Source: Halichoerus grypus (taxonomy: Eukaryota; Chordata; Mammalia; Carnivora; Phocidae). From it: a DNA stretch of 64,000 nucleotides. The position numbers and the translations under genes are program-made. The DNA lies in NCBI RefSeq assembly GCF_964656455.1, contig NC_135714.1, forward strand, positions 81,080,403 to 81,144,402. The letters are read 5' to 3'. Position 1 is the first letter of the stretch, and the number at the start of each line of letters is the position of its first letter. The notes under the pieces are model-generated. The model saw nothing but the letters and a program-made list of their open reading frames with translations, was not told the origin of the DNA and did no database searches. Of this stretch, positions 33,330 through 46,129 are shown one piece after another.

Positions 33330-34890
33330 TTGTTAATGACATTAAATTTATGGGGAAGTAATACAAGTTTATTACAGAAATATAAAATGCTAAGAGTAAA
33401 AAGAATAAAATCCAACACCCAGAGATAACCATGAATAACATCTGGGTCTATTTGCTTCCAGAATTCTTTGTACACATAATTTTATATGACTTCTACTCAT
33501 CAGTACTTTTTAAATTCATGTCAGAATAGTTGTGAAAATATTTTTTCTTTTTTTTTTTAATAGTTTCATGTTGGCAAATGCCCATCTATGATATTTTAAA
33601 TTGCTGAAGAGTATTTTACTGTATGGATAGGCCATAATTTATGAACAATATGTCAGAATCTCTGATTCCTACCTTCAGCCCAAATTAGTCTTTTCAGTCT
33701 TTGAAGTCTTTCTTTGTTTGACTGGTTTAGTTTTAATTTTCTTAATTACTGAGGCTTAATTTTTTATGTACTTACTGACCATTTGTTTTTCTTCCATAGA
33801 TTATTAATTCATTTCCTCTGCCTATCTTTCTTTGAGGGATTTGTCTTTTTCTTACTGATAGGCAAGAAGTCATTGTAGAAAATATATTAACTATCTATGT
33901 TTAATTTAAAAAATTTTCCAAGTTGTCATTGGCAGTTAAAATTTTTCTAGGGCTTTTTTTTCAGCTTTAGCGTGTGTCTTCTACTACTAATGGGGTAAAT
34001 ATGTATAAATCTTAACCTCTCTGGTACTTATTTAGATATATAGAATGAGGTAGGAATATGATCAAGTATCCCAATAGGAATTATTGAATTATCTGTCCTT
34101 TTAGCATTTATTAAAATTTCAATTATTATATACTAAATTATTAGGCATTTTTAGGCCTATTTATGGATTTCCTAAATTAGTTTTACTGGATTGTATTTCC
34201 ATAACTGTGAAACATAGTTTTATTTTTATTTTCATTTTCTGTTTGTCATGGTATAAAGAAATATATTGACTTTGCATCAGTGATCTTTCTAAATTCCCCT
34301 ATTTTAATAATTTAAAGATTCTTTTAGATTTTCTGCACATATACTATCTAGGAATAATGAAAGCTTTATTTCTGCCTTTCCGATTCTTAAACATTGTATT
34401 TCTTCTTTTTGCATTCTTTCACTGGGTAGGGCTTCCACTAAAAGTTGAATAGAAGTTGTATTCATATGAGTATTCTTGCCTCATTGTCAGTCACAATTAT
34501 TCATTATTAAGTATGATGTTTACTGCAGGTTGATATATAGATGTGCTTTATCAGAATAAGAAAGTTCTCTTTAATTCATATTTTGCTGCATCTATCAAGA
34601 TCATCATATAACTTTCTCTTTTTTTGTTAATGTGCTGCAATACATTGATTTCCAAATGCTAAACCAATTTTTCATTCCTGAATAAATCTACTTATGCCAT
34701 GATGTATTATTCTTTTTATATTATGGTGAATTTATTTTGTTTGGAATATTTCCATCTATTTTTTGTAAGATTCATTGGCAATTTTCCTTTTTTCTGTGAT
34801 GCTCTAGTTGGTATTATTATAGTTATGCTGGAATTATACTGTGAGTTGGAAAATGTTCCTTCTTTTTATATTCTCTGGAGGAGATATGAT
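33330..34890 (-). mobile_element. Old L1M LINE, ORF2 3' half, antisense
   Basis: Decayed antisense LINE: 'acccagagataaccatgaat' (3'UTR), 'tgaccatttgtttttcttcc' (ORF2 end) and 'aaccaatttttcattcctga' near 34660 (reverse transcriptase region). No frame survives. A different, plus-strand L1M abuts it at 34905. Confidence 0.65.
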
Positions 34891-34904
34891 TAATCATCAG
34901 GATT

Positions 34905-35628
34905 AAAAATGAAAACCACAAAGAGATATCACTTCATATCCATTAGGATGGTTACTATTAAAACAAACAAATAATAAAGGTTGGCAGTGATGTGGAGAAG
35001 TTGGAAAGCTTGTGCACTATTAGTGGCATTGTAAAATGGCACAAAAACTGTGAAAAACTGGCAATTCCTAAAAAACTTAAAAATAGAACTACCATATGAT
35101 CCAGCAACTTCACTTCTGGGTATATATCCAAAAGAATTGCAAGCAGGGTCTCAAATATTTGGACACCCATGTTGATGGAAGCACTAGTCACAATAGCCAA
35201 GAGGTGGGGGTAACCCAAGTGTCCATTGACAAATGAATGGATAAACAGAATGTGGTACATACACATAGTGGAATACTATGCAGCCTTAAAAAGGAAGGAA
35301 ATCCTGTCACATATTACAACATGATTGAGCCTTGGGGATATTATGCTAAGTGAAATAAGCCAGTCACAAAAGGACAATAACTGTATGATTTCACTTATGT
35401 GAGGTTTCTAAAGTAGCCAAATACATAGAAATAGAAAGTAGAATGATGGTTACTATGGGGCAAAAGGAGTTGTTTAATGGGCATAGAGTTTTAGATTTGC
35501 AAGATGACAAAGTTCTGGAGATCTGTTTTACACAGTGTAAATACACTTAACACTACAGAGCTGTACATTTTTAAATGATTAAGATGGTAAATTTTATATG
35601 TGTTTTTTACCAATAAAAAAGATACAAA
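34905..35628 (+). mobile_element. L1M 3' end, 5'-truncated
   Basis: Sense ORF2 end and 3'UTR: 'gagatatcacttcatatcca', 'ctaccatatgatccagcaac', 'gtgtccattgacaaatgaat', 'aagtgaaataagccagtcac', then 'ctgtacatttttaaatgatt' and 'accaataaaaaagata'. No intact frame. Confidence 0.85.
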
Positions 35629-35639
35629 TTGAACTTTTA

Positions 35640-36712
35640 GTTGTCTGTCATGAAAAATACACTAGATGGGACTAACGGCAGATTGATGTTGCAGAAGAAA
35701 AGATTAGTCAATTTTTTAAAAAGATTTTATTTATTTATTTGACAGAGAGAGAGAGAGAGAGAGCATGAGCAGTGGGGAGGTGCAAGGGGAGAGGGAGAAG
35801 CAGGCTCCCTGCTGAACACAGAGCCTGATGCAGAACTCAATCCCGGACCCTGGGATCATGACCTGAGCTGAAGGCAGATGCTTAGCTGACTGAACTGCCC
35901 AGGTGCTCAGATTAGGAGAGAGAGAGAGAGAAACTATCCAGAATTAAATACAGGGAGAAAAAATGAAAAAAGCATTAGTGAGAAGTGAGTTAGCTTCAAG
36001 AGGCCTAATGTATGTGTAATTGTATCCTAGGGGAAAAAAAATGTGGGGGAGATTATATTTGAAGACATAATGGTTGACAATTCTCCATATTTGATAAAAA
36101 CTATAAACCCACAGATCCAAAAGTTCAATAAACACCAAGCACAAGAAACATGGAGAAAACTATGCCAAGGCATATCATAGTCACATTGCTCAAAACCAGG
36201 GATTAAGAGAAAATCTTTAAAATAGCTAGAAAATAAAGATTGGTCATGTTCAGAAGAACAAGAATAAGCAAGACAGCAGATTTCTTGTTGGAAACAACAC
36301 AAGAAAGAAGTAAGTGGAACAATATCTTTAAATCACTAAGTGAAAAAAAAATCTTTCAATCTAGTATTCTATACCCAGTGAAATTCTTTCCAAATTGAAG
36401 GGGAAGTAAAGACTATTTTCAGCACATAAAGGCTGGAAGAATTCACCATAAGACTCACTGTATAAGAAATATTAAAGAAAATCCTTTAAGCAGAAGGAAA
36501 ATCTATAGTGACAGATACAAGATCACTGGTTGCATTGGCTGGGGGAGGACAGGAGGGAGGTACTAGGGAATTATCAAGAGGTACAAGGGTCTTGTAGGTG
36601 TTATGGATATGTTTACTATCTTTGTTGTGAATATGTATAAAAACTTATCAAATTGCACATTCTATATCTGTACAATTTATTTTATGTCAACTATGATTCA
36701 AAAAATCTTTTT
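35640..36712 (+). mobile_element. HAL1-like LINE (ORF1 then 3'UTR, no ORF2)
   Basis: 35940-36490 resembles an L1M ORF1 second half ('catagtcacattgctcaaaa', 'cagatttcttgttggaaaca', 'tagtattctatacccagtga', 'gaaatattaaagaaaatcct'). It passes straight into a 3'UTR-like part ('aaattgcacattctatatct'). ORF1 directly followed by a 3' end is the HAL1 arrangement. An ORF2 deletion in an ordinary L1M is the alternative. A SINE (35711-35908) interrupts it. Confidence 0.55.
35711..35908 (-). mobile_element. CAN SINE, antisense
   Basis: Antisense tail 'aaagattttatttatttatt', (GA)n run at 35744-35762, diverged antisense head 'ctgaactgcccaggtgctc'. Flanks share 'agattag' (35701-35707, 35909-35915), followed by a second GA run. 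Confidence 0.9.
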
Positions 36713-36858
36713 AAAAGCCTATATACACATTATGAAGTTGACCAGGGAAATCTTTATTACTCCTCTAACAGTCATTGAGTTGGCTTTACCTTCCTGTATT
36801 CAGCTGTGATCAAGATCTCATAATGGAGAAAAAAAATCCAAACCAAACCCAAACCAAA

Positions 36859-36861
<3 letters not shown>

Positions 36862-36892
<31 letters not shown>
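36862..36892. repeat. (AC)n microsatellite
   Basis: About 15 uninterrupted AC units. Confidence 0.95.
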
Positions 36893-36893
<1 letters not shown>

Positions 36894-36894
36894 T

Positions 36895-37511
36895 CTTTAG
36901 CTGGCAGCAGGAATGTCTTTGATTAAAGGCATGGAATCGTAAAGTATCTTTTAAAACCCCTATAAAACTAAACATAAAAAGGCAATCTCTTTTACTTCCT
37001 TTACAAAGGAAATAAAATTATTTATTCTTTTATGTAAATTAATATTTAAAATTTCCCTGGGAGAGAAAACATTTTGATTCATGCAGAGATATAAATAACA
37101 TATAAAACTTTCCTTTGAACAGGTCTTAAGGGAGGTGGAGAGTGAGAGTGAAAAACCATGTCTTAGTTTTTCTGGGATGCTGTTGGTTTGTGCCTTTTGT
37201 CTCAGCATATTTATTAGTAAAACAGCCATTGACTCTTAAAATTAACCTGATTTGGATAATAAATTTTGTGGGCACCTACAAAGGCTGGCTAAGATGCAGG
37301 AGAAGGGGAAAAGAGGCGGAAGGAACACATGGGGAACACACATATCAAAGTCTTCTGCTTCTCAGAATTGCCTAAAACCTCTGTTCCCATATCAACCCAT
37401 TTATCAAGAGGGCATGAATCAGTGGTGGGAATGGTACTAACCCTCACTATGTATGGAGAAATCCAGACTTCAGTGAAGTAAAGAGAAGTTAACTCACATA
37501 AATAAACAGAT
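36895..37511. other. Unique sequence
   Basis: No gene or assignable repeat. Confidence 0.45.
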
Positions 37512-37694
37512 AGGGCTACTTGAGTGGCTCAGTTGGTTAAGTGTCTGCATTTGGCTCAGGTCATAATTCTGGATTCCTGGGATGGAGTCCTTTGTTGGGC
37601 TTCCTGGTCAGTGGGGAGTCTGCTTCTCCCTCTTCTGCTGCTGCTCTCTCTCTCAGTCAAATAAATAAATAAAATCTTAAAAAAAAAAAAAAAA
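37512..37694 (+). mobile_element. CAN SINE
   Basis: Diverged head 'gggctacttgagtggctcag', body 'gtcagtggggagtctgcttc', tail 'aataaataaataaaatctt' and poly(A). No clear target-site duplication. Confidence 0.9.
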
Positions 37695-38312
37695 GGCATA
37701 TAAAATGAGAAAGGTGAAGTCTGCACTGAGATCAAGTTCTGTTCCTGGGTTCTGTTGTTGCTGAGGTCCAGGTGCCTTCTATTCATTGTTTGGTTGTTCA
37801 TCCTTCTTTGAATTCCATGAATTAATACGTTCTCAGTTTATCAGGGACATCTGTTTTATTTAATCTGGAGCACTCCATTATTCCTTCTTTTTAAATTAAA
37901 TTGCCTTCATTTGGGAATTACTCTTCTCTGACTCTACGTTTGCCCAATGGAGGTGCCTCTGCAACACACTGGCCATGGGATGAGCACAAGACCCATATAT
38001 GGCCAATCACAGCCTCGCATTCTTCTGGCCAAAGATGTTGGCCCTGGAAGGGACATGTGATCCCAACTACCATTGTTTGAGCTCTTCTTTGGGATTTTTA
38101 AGCAAAGATTCTTAGAGAAGTTTTCTTTCTTTTGGGACTGCTATCCTGGAATGGCATGAGTTCTAAGCTGTCTGTATCATAATCACCTGTTGCACGGGGA
38201 AAGCATGTAATGGGAGGGAATGACAACCAAAAATAAAGGGTTAGTAAATAGACAATGGGATTGAGTTTCTCTTGCAACTGGAAAGACCTCGCCATCTTGA
38301 GAGATCATCATC
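37695..38312. other. Unique sequence
   Basis: No gene or assignable repeat. Confidence 0.45.
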
Positions 38313-38314
38313 AA

Positions 38315-38460
38315 AATGCTATAAGATAATTACTATTATACTCCTCTTTCACACATGAGGGAACTGAAGCTAAGAGAGTTCCAAAGTATAGTCAGTGGCA
38401 GAATGGGAATGTGAAATCCAAAACCCACAGTTGTCCCATCATACCACCTTCCCACAAGCT
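38315..38460 (-). repeat. MIR SINE relic
   Basis: Antisense MIR core: 'gataattactattatactcc', 'cacatgagggaactgaagct', 'cagtggcagaatgggaatg'. Confidence 0.65.
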
Positions 38461-38464
38461 CATT

Positions 38465-39110
38465 CTAGGTGAACAAATAGAATGTATGATGCATGTTGGG
38501 CATTGTTCTAAGAAAAATATCTGTCCCCGTGTGACTTATATTCTTGTGAGGGCTTACAGAGAAGAAGAAAAATAAATCAGTCACATAGTAAGTTAGTGAT
38601 ACATGCTGAGAAGAAAAATAAAGCTGGGAAGTGACTAAGAGTTTCCTGGGAGAGGTGTGTATACAATTTCAAATAGGTGGTTAGGGAAGGTTTCCCTTAG
38701 AATATTCCATTTTAGCATAGACTTGACAGAGTTGAGGGAGACAGAGGGAAGACCAGTCTAGACAAAGGGTGCAGAGGTGGGAGTCTGCCTGGAAGCCTTG
38801 AGGATTAGTGAGGGAGTCATGGGGATGGGGCACAGTGAGCAAGACTGGTTAGTGAAGGGAAGGAGGTCAGAGAAGCAATGTGGTGGGGAGCAAAGTCATG
38901 TGAGTGTTGAGGTCATTTTGAAGGGATTTCAGCTTTTATTCCAATTGAGATAGAAAGCCACAGGAAGGTTTTAAGCAGAGGCCTTCCCTGATCTGACAGC
39001 TATTTTGACAGGATCCTTTTGTCTTTTGGTTGAGAACAGACTGTGTGTTTGTTGGGTGGTGGAGGGGGGCAGGAAGCTGAGGATGCAAGAGTGGTACAAG
39101 AGATGAGTTA
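38465..39110 (-). repeat. Ancient mammalian repeat, same family as 55890-57027
   Basis: 'gctgagaagaaaaataaagc', 'ggttagggaaggtttccctt', 'gatttcagcttttattccaa', 'ggttttaagcagaggccttc', 'ttggttgagaacagactgtg' follow the order of the copy at 55890. The family name is uncertain. Confidence 0.6.
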
Positions 39111-39354
39111 GGAAACTTCAAACATACAGGGGAGTTGGAGTTGGAGATTATGGCAACTCTGATGCCAGCTTAGTGATGGAAACTCAGAGAAAGGAGAGAC
39201 AAATGTTAGCTGGACTCCTCAGACGGAAGACTGGAGGGCTGTTGAAGAAGCAATGGACTGTGGCCCTGCAAAGAGCACAGGAAGGAAGTGTGAGGAGCCA
39301 GCAGAGGGGAAGGGAACACAAGTGATATGTTGACAGGTTGTGATCACCTCTACC

Positions 39355-39535
39355 ATACATGGAGTGTCCACTCAGTGCCAGGCCCTCCGCTTAGCACTTC
39401 ACAGACATAATTTCTTTCTTTTTTTTTTTTTTTCACAGACATAATTTCTAATAGCCCCACAAAGTCATTATTACCACCATTTTATAAATGAGGGAATTCA
39501 GACTCAGTAAGGGTAAATAGTTCCTGAGAAAAATA
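39355..39535 (-). repeat. MIR SINE interrupted by a poly(T) insertion
   Basis: Antisense MIR: 'cagtgccaggccctccgctt', then, after the interruption, 'attattaccaccattttata' and 'tgagggaattcagactcag'. An 18-bp direct repeat 'ttcacagacataatttct' (39398-39415, 39432-39449) brackets a 16-base T-rich run. Confidence 0.8.
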
Positions 39536-39639
39536 GAAAGCATAAGGACCTTTCCATTTTCCTTATAGGTAGAAAATCGTTACAATGCTTGATGTAAAAT
39601 TTTTAAGCCTATCGTAAATCCCATAAATCCAAATGTCTT

Positions 39640-39818
39640 TTTTCTTTTTAAGATTTTTATTTATTTATTTGAGAGAGAAAGAGAGAGCATGAGGGAGAGG
39701 CAGAGGAAGAAGCAAACTCTTTGCTGAGCAGGGAGCCCGACGCAGGGCTCGATCCCAGGACGCTGAGATCATGACCTGAGCTGAAGGCAGCAGCTTGACT
39801 GAGCCACCCAGGCGCTCC
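39640..39818 (-). mobile_element. CAN SINE, antisense
   Basis: Antisense tail 'taagatttttatttatttat' and head 'tgagccacccaggcgctcc'. Target-site duplications 'cccataaatccaaatgtctt' (39620-39639) and 'cccataaattcaaatgtctt' (39819-39838), one difference. Confidence 0.95.
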
Positions 39819-40429
39819 CCCATAAATTCAAATGTCTTAATATTCTGTTTACTTATAAATGTATTTTTCATTCAAGACAGCAGGAGGCACCACAGGAAAC
39901 AGTCTTTGCTGAGAGGTTTTGCCATCTCTGCATGCTGCTCAGCCTAGTCACTGATGGAACTGAGACATTTGCTCCATTGTAGAGGAGGAAGCTTGGGATG
40001 AAGGTGGGGAAGCCAGCTGACAGCCATCTTCAACCACCTGGAGAGGAGCTGGCATGTGGGAAAAAAGATCAGACCTGTTTTTTCAGGTCTATGAAGCCGG
40101 GTCAGGGCAAGGCTTGGAGTTAGAGGCAGATCAGCCTGACATGATGAACAATTTCCCTAGGTTGGCTGTTGAGCAGTAAAATACTTACAGGCAGGCTTGA
40201 AGATGTCCTAGCAGATTATGCAACCCTTTAACAGATCACAGTGGGGAGAAGTTGAACACCAGATGGGAGGGGTGGTCCCAGTAGACAACTTACAAAGTTC
40301 TTTCAAATTGGAGGTTAGAATCTTCTGGCTGTTGGTGGACACACATCATTCCCTGACCTTTTTAATGCAAGCAGCAGAGAACAGTTTTTTTCTGTTCTAA
40401 AGCTTAATAATTAAAAACACAACAGCTGC

Positions 40430-40615
40430 TGGAATGTAGAGTGTCCCACTGAAAGGAGCAGAAGAAACTACACTAAGATCATGAGTTCCTATCTCTGTTC
40501 CTATCTTTGAACCAACCAACTGTGTGACTTTATTTTCCATCTTCCTAACCTATAAAATAAGGGGGTAGAATTTGAGGAAATTTAAGGTCATTTCCAGCTC
40601 TCACAGCCTATCCAG
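40430..40615 (+). repeat. MIR SINE relic
   Basis: Sense MIR-type order: 'atgagttcctatctctg', 'caactgtgtgactttatttt', 'cctataaaataaggggg', 'aaggtcatttccagctctca'. Confidence 0.65.
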
Positions 40616-40619
40616 TTAC

Positions 40620-42690
40620 CTGCCTTTTTGCTCAATACATATTATCAGTTCAGTTTTCCCTCCCATAAAAATCTGTGCATTCCAGTTTTGCTGGGTTTGG
40701 TTTACTTTCAGATTGAGAATTTAGGTACTCTCTTAGTCACCTAAAAGTTGGATAGCTTAATATTTTACATGTAAAAGATGCCACTGAGGAGGCTCAAGGC
40801 TATTGGAATATGACTTGGGAGTGTCGGGGGATGTAATGACGAGATGATGAAAGTCACAGATTTTCCTCCAACATAAATGGAGTCTACAAGGAGAGTTGTC
40901 ACTTGTAAACCCACAGTGAGGGTAGACTCAGTGAAAATAAGCATTCACATCAGCATTGGTTTCCCTTTTCCCTCTCCTCACACAACACTCGTGAAGGCTT
41001 GAAGTGGGCTCATAGGATGTGTATGAGAACAATTTGGCCACTTAGCAATTCAACCTAACGTTGAGCCTGTGATCCCATTGAGGCCACAGTTTTACTGTGG
41101 AGAGGTTCTGAAATTCACAGGGCTCTGCAGGGGAGGAGCTACAGGAGGAAGCACCCTCCATCCTAAACTCCTGCTCCTCACAGCCTCCTCTTGATGTCTT
41201 TGTGGATCAACTTTAGGTTCTTGGTGGAACTACTGTCTGACTGTGACCAAAAGGACTTAGAGACTCGGAGGGTCCACTGATGCAACTTTACTGTATTCCA
41301 CCATTACACCAGCAGGGAGATGGGCCTTGGGCTCATGCTCATCTTACAGACAGGAAACTAAGTGTGATCCTTAAGGAAGATGATCACTCAGACCTTTTCT
41401 CTTTTCTTCTTGGAACCTCCAAACACATCTACTGTCCTTTCCTACATTCTGTGTGTACAGAAGCCTCAGAGTCACTAATGATGGAAGCCCAACTCTGAGC
41501 TGATGGGATTAAGCAGAGACATGAACACTCCAGACCATTACCTATGAAGAGATCATAGGAGGTCACAGGCAAGTCCAGAGGGCTCTTACTGGCAGGTGAA
41601 ATGGGGGCTGCACTGAGCTGTAGCAGCAGCCTCCCACTCTGGTCTTGCCAGACCTTTTGTCAGGGAGCCTCCAAGATCTCAAGTGAGGAGATACTGGGTT
41701 ACTCTGTGGGACTGGCAGCTGAGGGCAGAATATTATGACATTTCCTAGTGCGAATTTCTCTGCTTTAGAAGCGTCTAAATCCCTCTACCTCATGACTGAC
41801 TCTGGAGAGAAGAGGTGAGGGGGTGGGAGGAGAAGCCTGCCCTAACTAAAGGCCTTTTCCTGTCCTTATATATTTTCAAGACCATGAAGTTTAAGATGTG
41901 TGGAATGGGACTCAGAGTGCCTTACAGTTAGAACTGGGGTAGGGACTCTTTGAACTGTTTATTCACTCAAAAGGTCTCTTTAGGGCTGAGTATGCCCCAA
42001 GCTAAATCCCAAGCACATAAATCAATAAGACAGTCATGTGCCTATCATTGTGACCTGTGAGGCAACTAGACATCTGATAAGTGGGGGGTGGGGAGAAATA
42101 AGCTGGAGCTGCTTAAGTACTACATCAGGCCTTATGCATGCAAAGTAGTTAGACTCACTCTCAATTTAGCTCACTGGAGACAGAGAGCACCAGCTTCTCC
42201 TACTTCCTCTTGCATCAGCTCCCAGGGCTGCATCGATCAGCACTCACGCCATTCACATATGACAAAGAAATACTGAGACCCTCCAGGAAGCAGTCTTTGT
42301 CTCCCTCCCCACTGTTACACAGGGGCTCCAAAGTCACAAGCATCCAAAAGATCAAAGGCCAATAGAAATAGTCCTTCACCCTGACAGAGAGTTAAGTACA
42401 TATCTTTTGCATGTCCCTATTTTCTCAGAAGGGCATTGCCTCCCCCACTCCCAACCTCACCAACCCTAAGAAACTCTTTTTTACTTAGCCAAACCCATGT
42501 TCCCAGTCAGGAGAAAGAGGCCACCAATTGTGCTATACACAGTCATACCAAAAAAAAAAAGTCCAATTTAGTTTTCCGTCACAGTCCATTTTTGCCATGT
42601 GGTAAGCAGCTGAAGCCAAAAAGGACCTGAGGCACCGTATCCACATGCAATGACCATGTGTCATTCTTCCACTGTGACCAAAGCAAAGGG
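40620..42690. other. Unique sequence
   Basis: About 2 kb of near-average composition with no assignable gene or repeat. Confidence 0.45.
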
Positions 42691-42699
42691 ACCCCTTTG

Positions 42700-43350
42700 G
42701 CTCTCCTGAGACCAGGGCCACATTGAGACAATCGCAGCCATTTATCGAACACTCATTTCATTTGTCCTGAACTTTAACATGACTCCTATTCTATAAAGCT
42801 GTAAGGACACTGACCACAAGTTTTTCTTAAATCTCACATGTCCCCTAGGGAGTACCCCAACTACAAGGAAGGCCCTTCTTCCCCTGGATCTCTGATTGTA
42901 GGCTTTGAGCCTGTCTTTGGTGTATGGAACATGCTGGATAGCTAGTTCGTGCAAGCATACCCTGAATGCTTCTGTTAAGCACAATCTTGAAAAACATAGA
43001 GACCCTCTCCTCCCTCTATATTCCCATCAAGCAGAATGTGCAGCAAAACGTATTATTCAGTGTTCAGGGTCATGTGCTCTGGGGGTGGCCACCCAGAGTG
43101 TCTACCTTATAATGAAGAATGTCCAAGCATCAGGCCTAGGTCTCCTTGGAGATGCTGGCAATGTGGAGAGGAGAAGGGCCACTGACAGTTGCTTGGTTAA
43201 GTTGCTATGGTGTAAAAACTTGCTGTACATAGATCCCAGCAGTGGCTTCTTTGTCCATTTGGCCACTCCTAGACTCCCTGTACTTCAGTTTCCCTAATAA
43301 ATCTATCTCGATCTCTGTATCCAAGTCTTTTCTTTGGCCTCACGGGACCA
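42700..43350 (+). mobile_element. Possible solo LTR of an endogenous retrovirus
   Basis: The right part looks like a class I LTR 3' end: 'cttcagtttccctaataaat', with AATAAA at 43296-43301, followed by a short R/U5-like stretch 'ctctgtatccaagtcttttctttggcctca'. No internal retroviral genes adjoin it. The left boundary is not defined and no target-site duplication was found. Weak call resting on the polyadenylation region only. Confidence 0.35.
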
Positions 43351-43479
43351 TCTCCCACCCTAGGCTTTAGAGTCTGCTGGTGTGAGGCTGCACATTTGGG
43401 AATACTTGTTAAAACTAAACAAAGTTTGTTCTGGTGATTTCTGAACTTGGGGTAGATAGAAGCTAAGCTAATCATACAC

Positions 43480-44590
43480 AGGATTAATCATTGAAATTAA
43501 TGGTTAATGATGAAAATACTTATGTTCAATCTCTCCCTAAAACTGGATTGTGGATACAAAGTTCAAGAGACAAACCAGCCAATACTATATCTGAAACATA
43601 GTGCAAACTTAATGTGTTACCTAACTTTGAGCTTGAATATTGAAGAAACTCTGAAAACTGAATGTGGTTTTATATTCCCAGAATCTGAAAAGTGTCTTAT
43701 ATAAAATAGTTATCTTGAAGCTCAAACTCAAAGTAGTGCCATAAAAAATACATAAAATTCCAACCTTGGCTCTGAAAGCGTAATGCTTTTTTCGTTCCCA
43801 TCTTTTAGACAAAGAAACTGTGTGAAATAAGATGGATCCAGCTACAGGAGTGAGGAGGGTGATTTGAGAAGCTGTGGAACCAGATGCCCTGTTTAGAGAT
43901 CCACGTGTGTTTCATAGTTTGGTGGGTTCTCTTGGTGGGGAAAATGGATCCTTTGGTCCCAGTACTTTGTTTCTTCATGACACAAATCTTCTCCCTTAAG
44001 CAGTGAATTACTCTATAGCTCTGAAAAGTAAAGAGGTTAATAAATAAATACACAATACACTCATATAAAGGGTGAAGCGGTCATCACAAAGTCAATTGCA
44101 AATTTCATGTTGGCTTTAATTCTACTACAGAACACCAGTTTATCAAATTTCATTTCTTGATCTTAAAGGGTCTTGAAGCTTTGAGAAGAAAGTAGCAGAA
44201 GCAAAGAGCTAGTTCAGATATTAAACAAACATGTCTTTTTCTTAGTAAGACTACAGAGCCTAAAAGGTCAAATCGCTTTTCTTTTGGTTGGGCTAAACTC
44301 TGTGGTAACCTTAGTTGTTTTATGCTGATTAGAAGCTGGGTGACAATGTGTGGCTTTGATTAATAACAGTTGCTTTAAAATTATGTTTGATAGACAAATT
44401 GTCTTAAAACCTGAAGTCCATGAGAGGGTTATAACAATGAAAGGGGGATTGGTGGTGAATCATTAATGAAACCAGTGATAGAAGACAGGCCTAGGATCAG
44501 GTCAACCAGTCTTTGGTTGGTGAATAATTTCAATGGCCATTCTCAGTCACTTTTGGATTAGCCTAGTTTATTGCTTAATATTTTAAGGGA
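43480..44590. other. Unique AT-rich sequence
   Basis: No gene or assignable repeat. Confidence 0.45.
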
Positions 44591-44594
44591 GTCA

Positions 44595-44665
44595 TTTATT
44601 TACTAAATATTTATTGGGACCTAGATGACAAGTACAGTGCTAGGTATTGGGGAGAAAATGAGGAA
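44595..44665 (-). repeat. L2 LINE 3'-end fragment
   Basis: 'tttactaaatatttattggg' followed by 'agtgctaggtattggggag' is an antisense L2-type 3' end. Confidence 0.5.
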
Positions 44666-44679
44666 TGGGGCCTATGTCC

Positions 44680-45185
44680 AGTGATTGTGATACTCCGCCT
44701 GCCTCTTCAGATCTGTGCTGTGCCCTTCTCTGTGCCCCCAGGAGACTGATCCCCACAGCTGGAACACTGGGCATCCCTGGCCTCTGGATTCTGGCTGGGT
44801 TGAGTCAAGGAATTTACCAGCAGATCGGAGGGCAGGAGGAAACTGAGGTTGGGTATTTATTCCCTGTCTTCCTCATTGCCCCCCTGGTTTGCAAGTGACT
44901 ATTTCCTCTGCCTGTGGCCACTGCTCTGTCTGTGGTTCCAGCACTTGCTAGATTCTGGTAACTCTTCCTTGTTCTTGCCCTTCAGGCCTAGAAGCAATAA
45001 CAGTTTCCCACTGTAATGAGACCTTGGATACTTCATCACTCCTTGTTGGAGTGACTAATTCTGGCTGCATCTCTGAAAAACAACAACAACAACAACAACC
45101 TGTTATTAAACTTTCTTCAATTAAACTCTAATTAGATTTTGTATACTATTTCCTGCTAGGATCCTAACTGATAGACCTCCTGCCC
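44680..45185 (+). repeat. Unassigned ancient repeat with (CAA)n
   Basis: 'ggttgggtatttattccctg', 'ggtaactcttccttgttctt', 'cccttcaggcctagaagcaa' and the end 'tttcctgctaggatcctaac' recall a known mammalian dispersed repeat that I cannot name. A (CAA)n run lies at about 45080-45099. Confidence 0.4.
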
Positions 45186-45189
45186 TTGA

Positions 45190-46125
45190 GTTGTTCACCA
45201 GACAAGTCAATAAACAGTGACTCTTCAGCATGAGCACAACTGTGATGAAAATTCTAGTTTCTGGCTTACTAGATTAGAAGCTCACCAATGTAAGGAACAA
45301 AGAGAAGAATATAAAATGACAATTATGGCAACCATAAAAGTAAACAACTAGAGATGACTGAACTAAACAATTCTTTCAACCTACATTTATTTGTTTATAA
45401 CCTATTATCGGGCAAGGAATTATGTGGGGGAATTGAATTTAAAATGGGAGAATGGGATCAATTCAGTGACGTTAAAAACTAATAAATGTAAATACAGTAT
45501 AAAAAGAAAGACTTGGAGTCATAGTGGGCACATAAGCACACTCTCCCCAAACTTTCAGCCTATGACATCATTTGTAAGCTCGAATGTGATTTCCATACTG
45601 ATTAACAGACCATTTTTAATACATTTTCTCTTATTCCTAAAGCAGTTCCTAGGTTGTGTAGGACATAAGTGGCAGGATGTGCTTTGTGTAAGTTGCACAG
45701 CTGGTCCAGCATTTCAGGGTTTGGTGTCTCCATCAAGCACAAAATTTTTGGCTGTGACTTCGTTGTCCTTAACCCTACTAGAAAAGAGAAACAAACAAGG
45801 CAGCTGGAAGAGTGTCCCAAGGCACCTGTGAAAAGGAGCAGTTATGTTTTATCTGTCTTCCTAACTTGATAGTAAACTCACTCATAACTTTTTGGCCTCA
45901 CTAGATACTGCCACCCTCAACTCCTTTCTAAGACCCAAAGAGGAGACCAGTCCTCACTGGGCTAAGAACCTTCTATTTGTGCATTTTTAAGAAACACTGT
46001 CGGGCATCTAATCTTGTTAGCCTTTCTGCTGGCTGCTGGAGAGTGATGAATAGTCATGAGGGAACAAACACATAAACAGAATACTACAGTATGTGCACTC
46101 AATGACAGAATCATACCCAGGTTAT
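45190..46125. other. Unique sequence
   Basis: A 146-codon open frame (45391-45831, plus) has no motif, no splice context and a competing antisense frame. It is at chance level. Confidence 0.45.
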
Positions 46126-46129
46126 TATT

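Noticed and set aside
36862..36892. AC run considered as a regulatory Z-DNA element
   Set aside because: A common microsatellite with no associated promoter features.
45391..45831. 146-codon plus-strand frame
   Set aside because: No recognisable domain, low-complexity start, and a competing antisense frame over the same bases. Judged chance.
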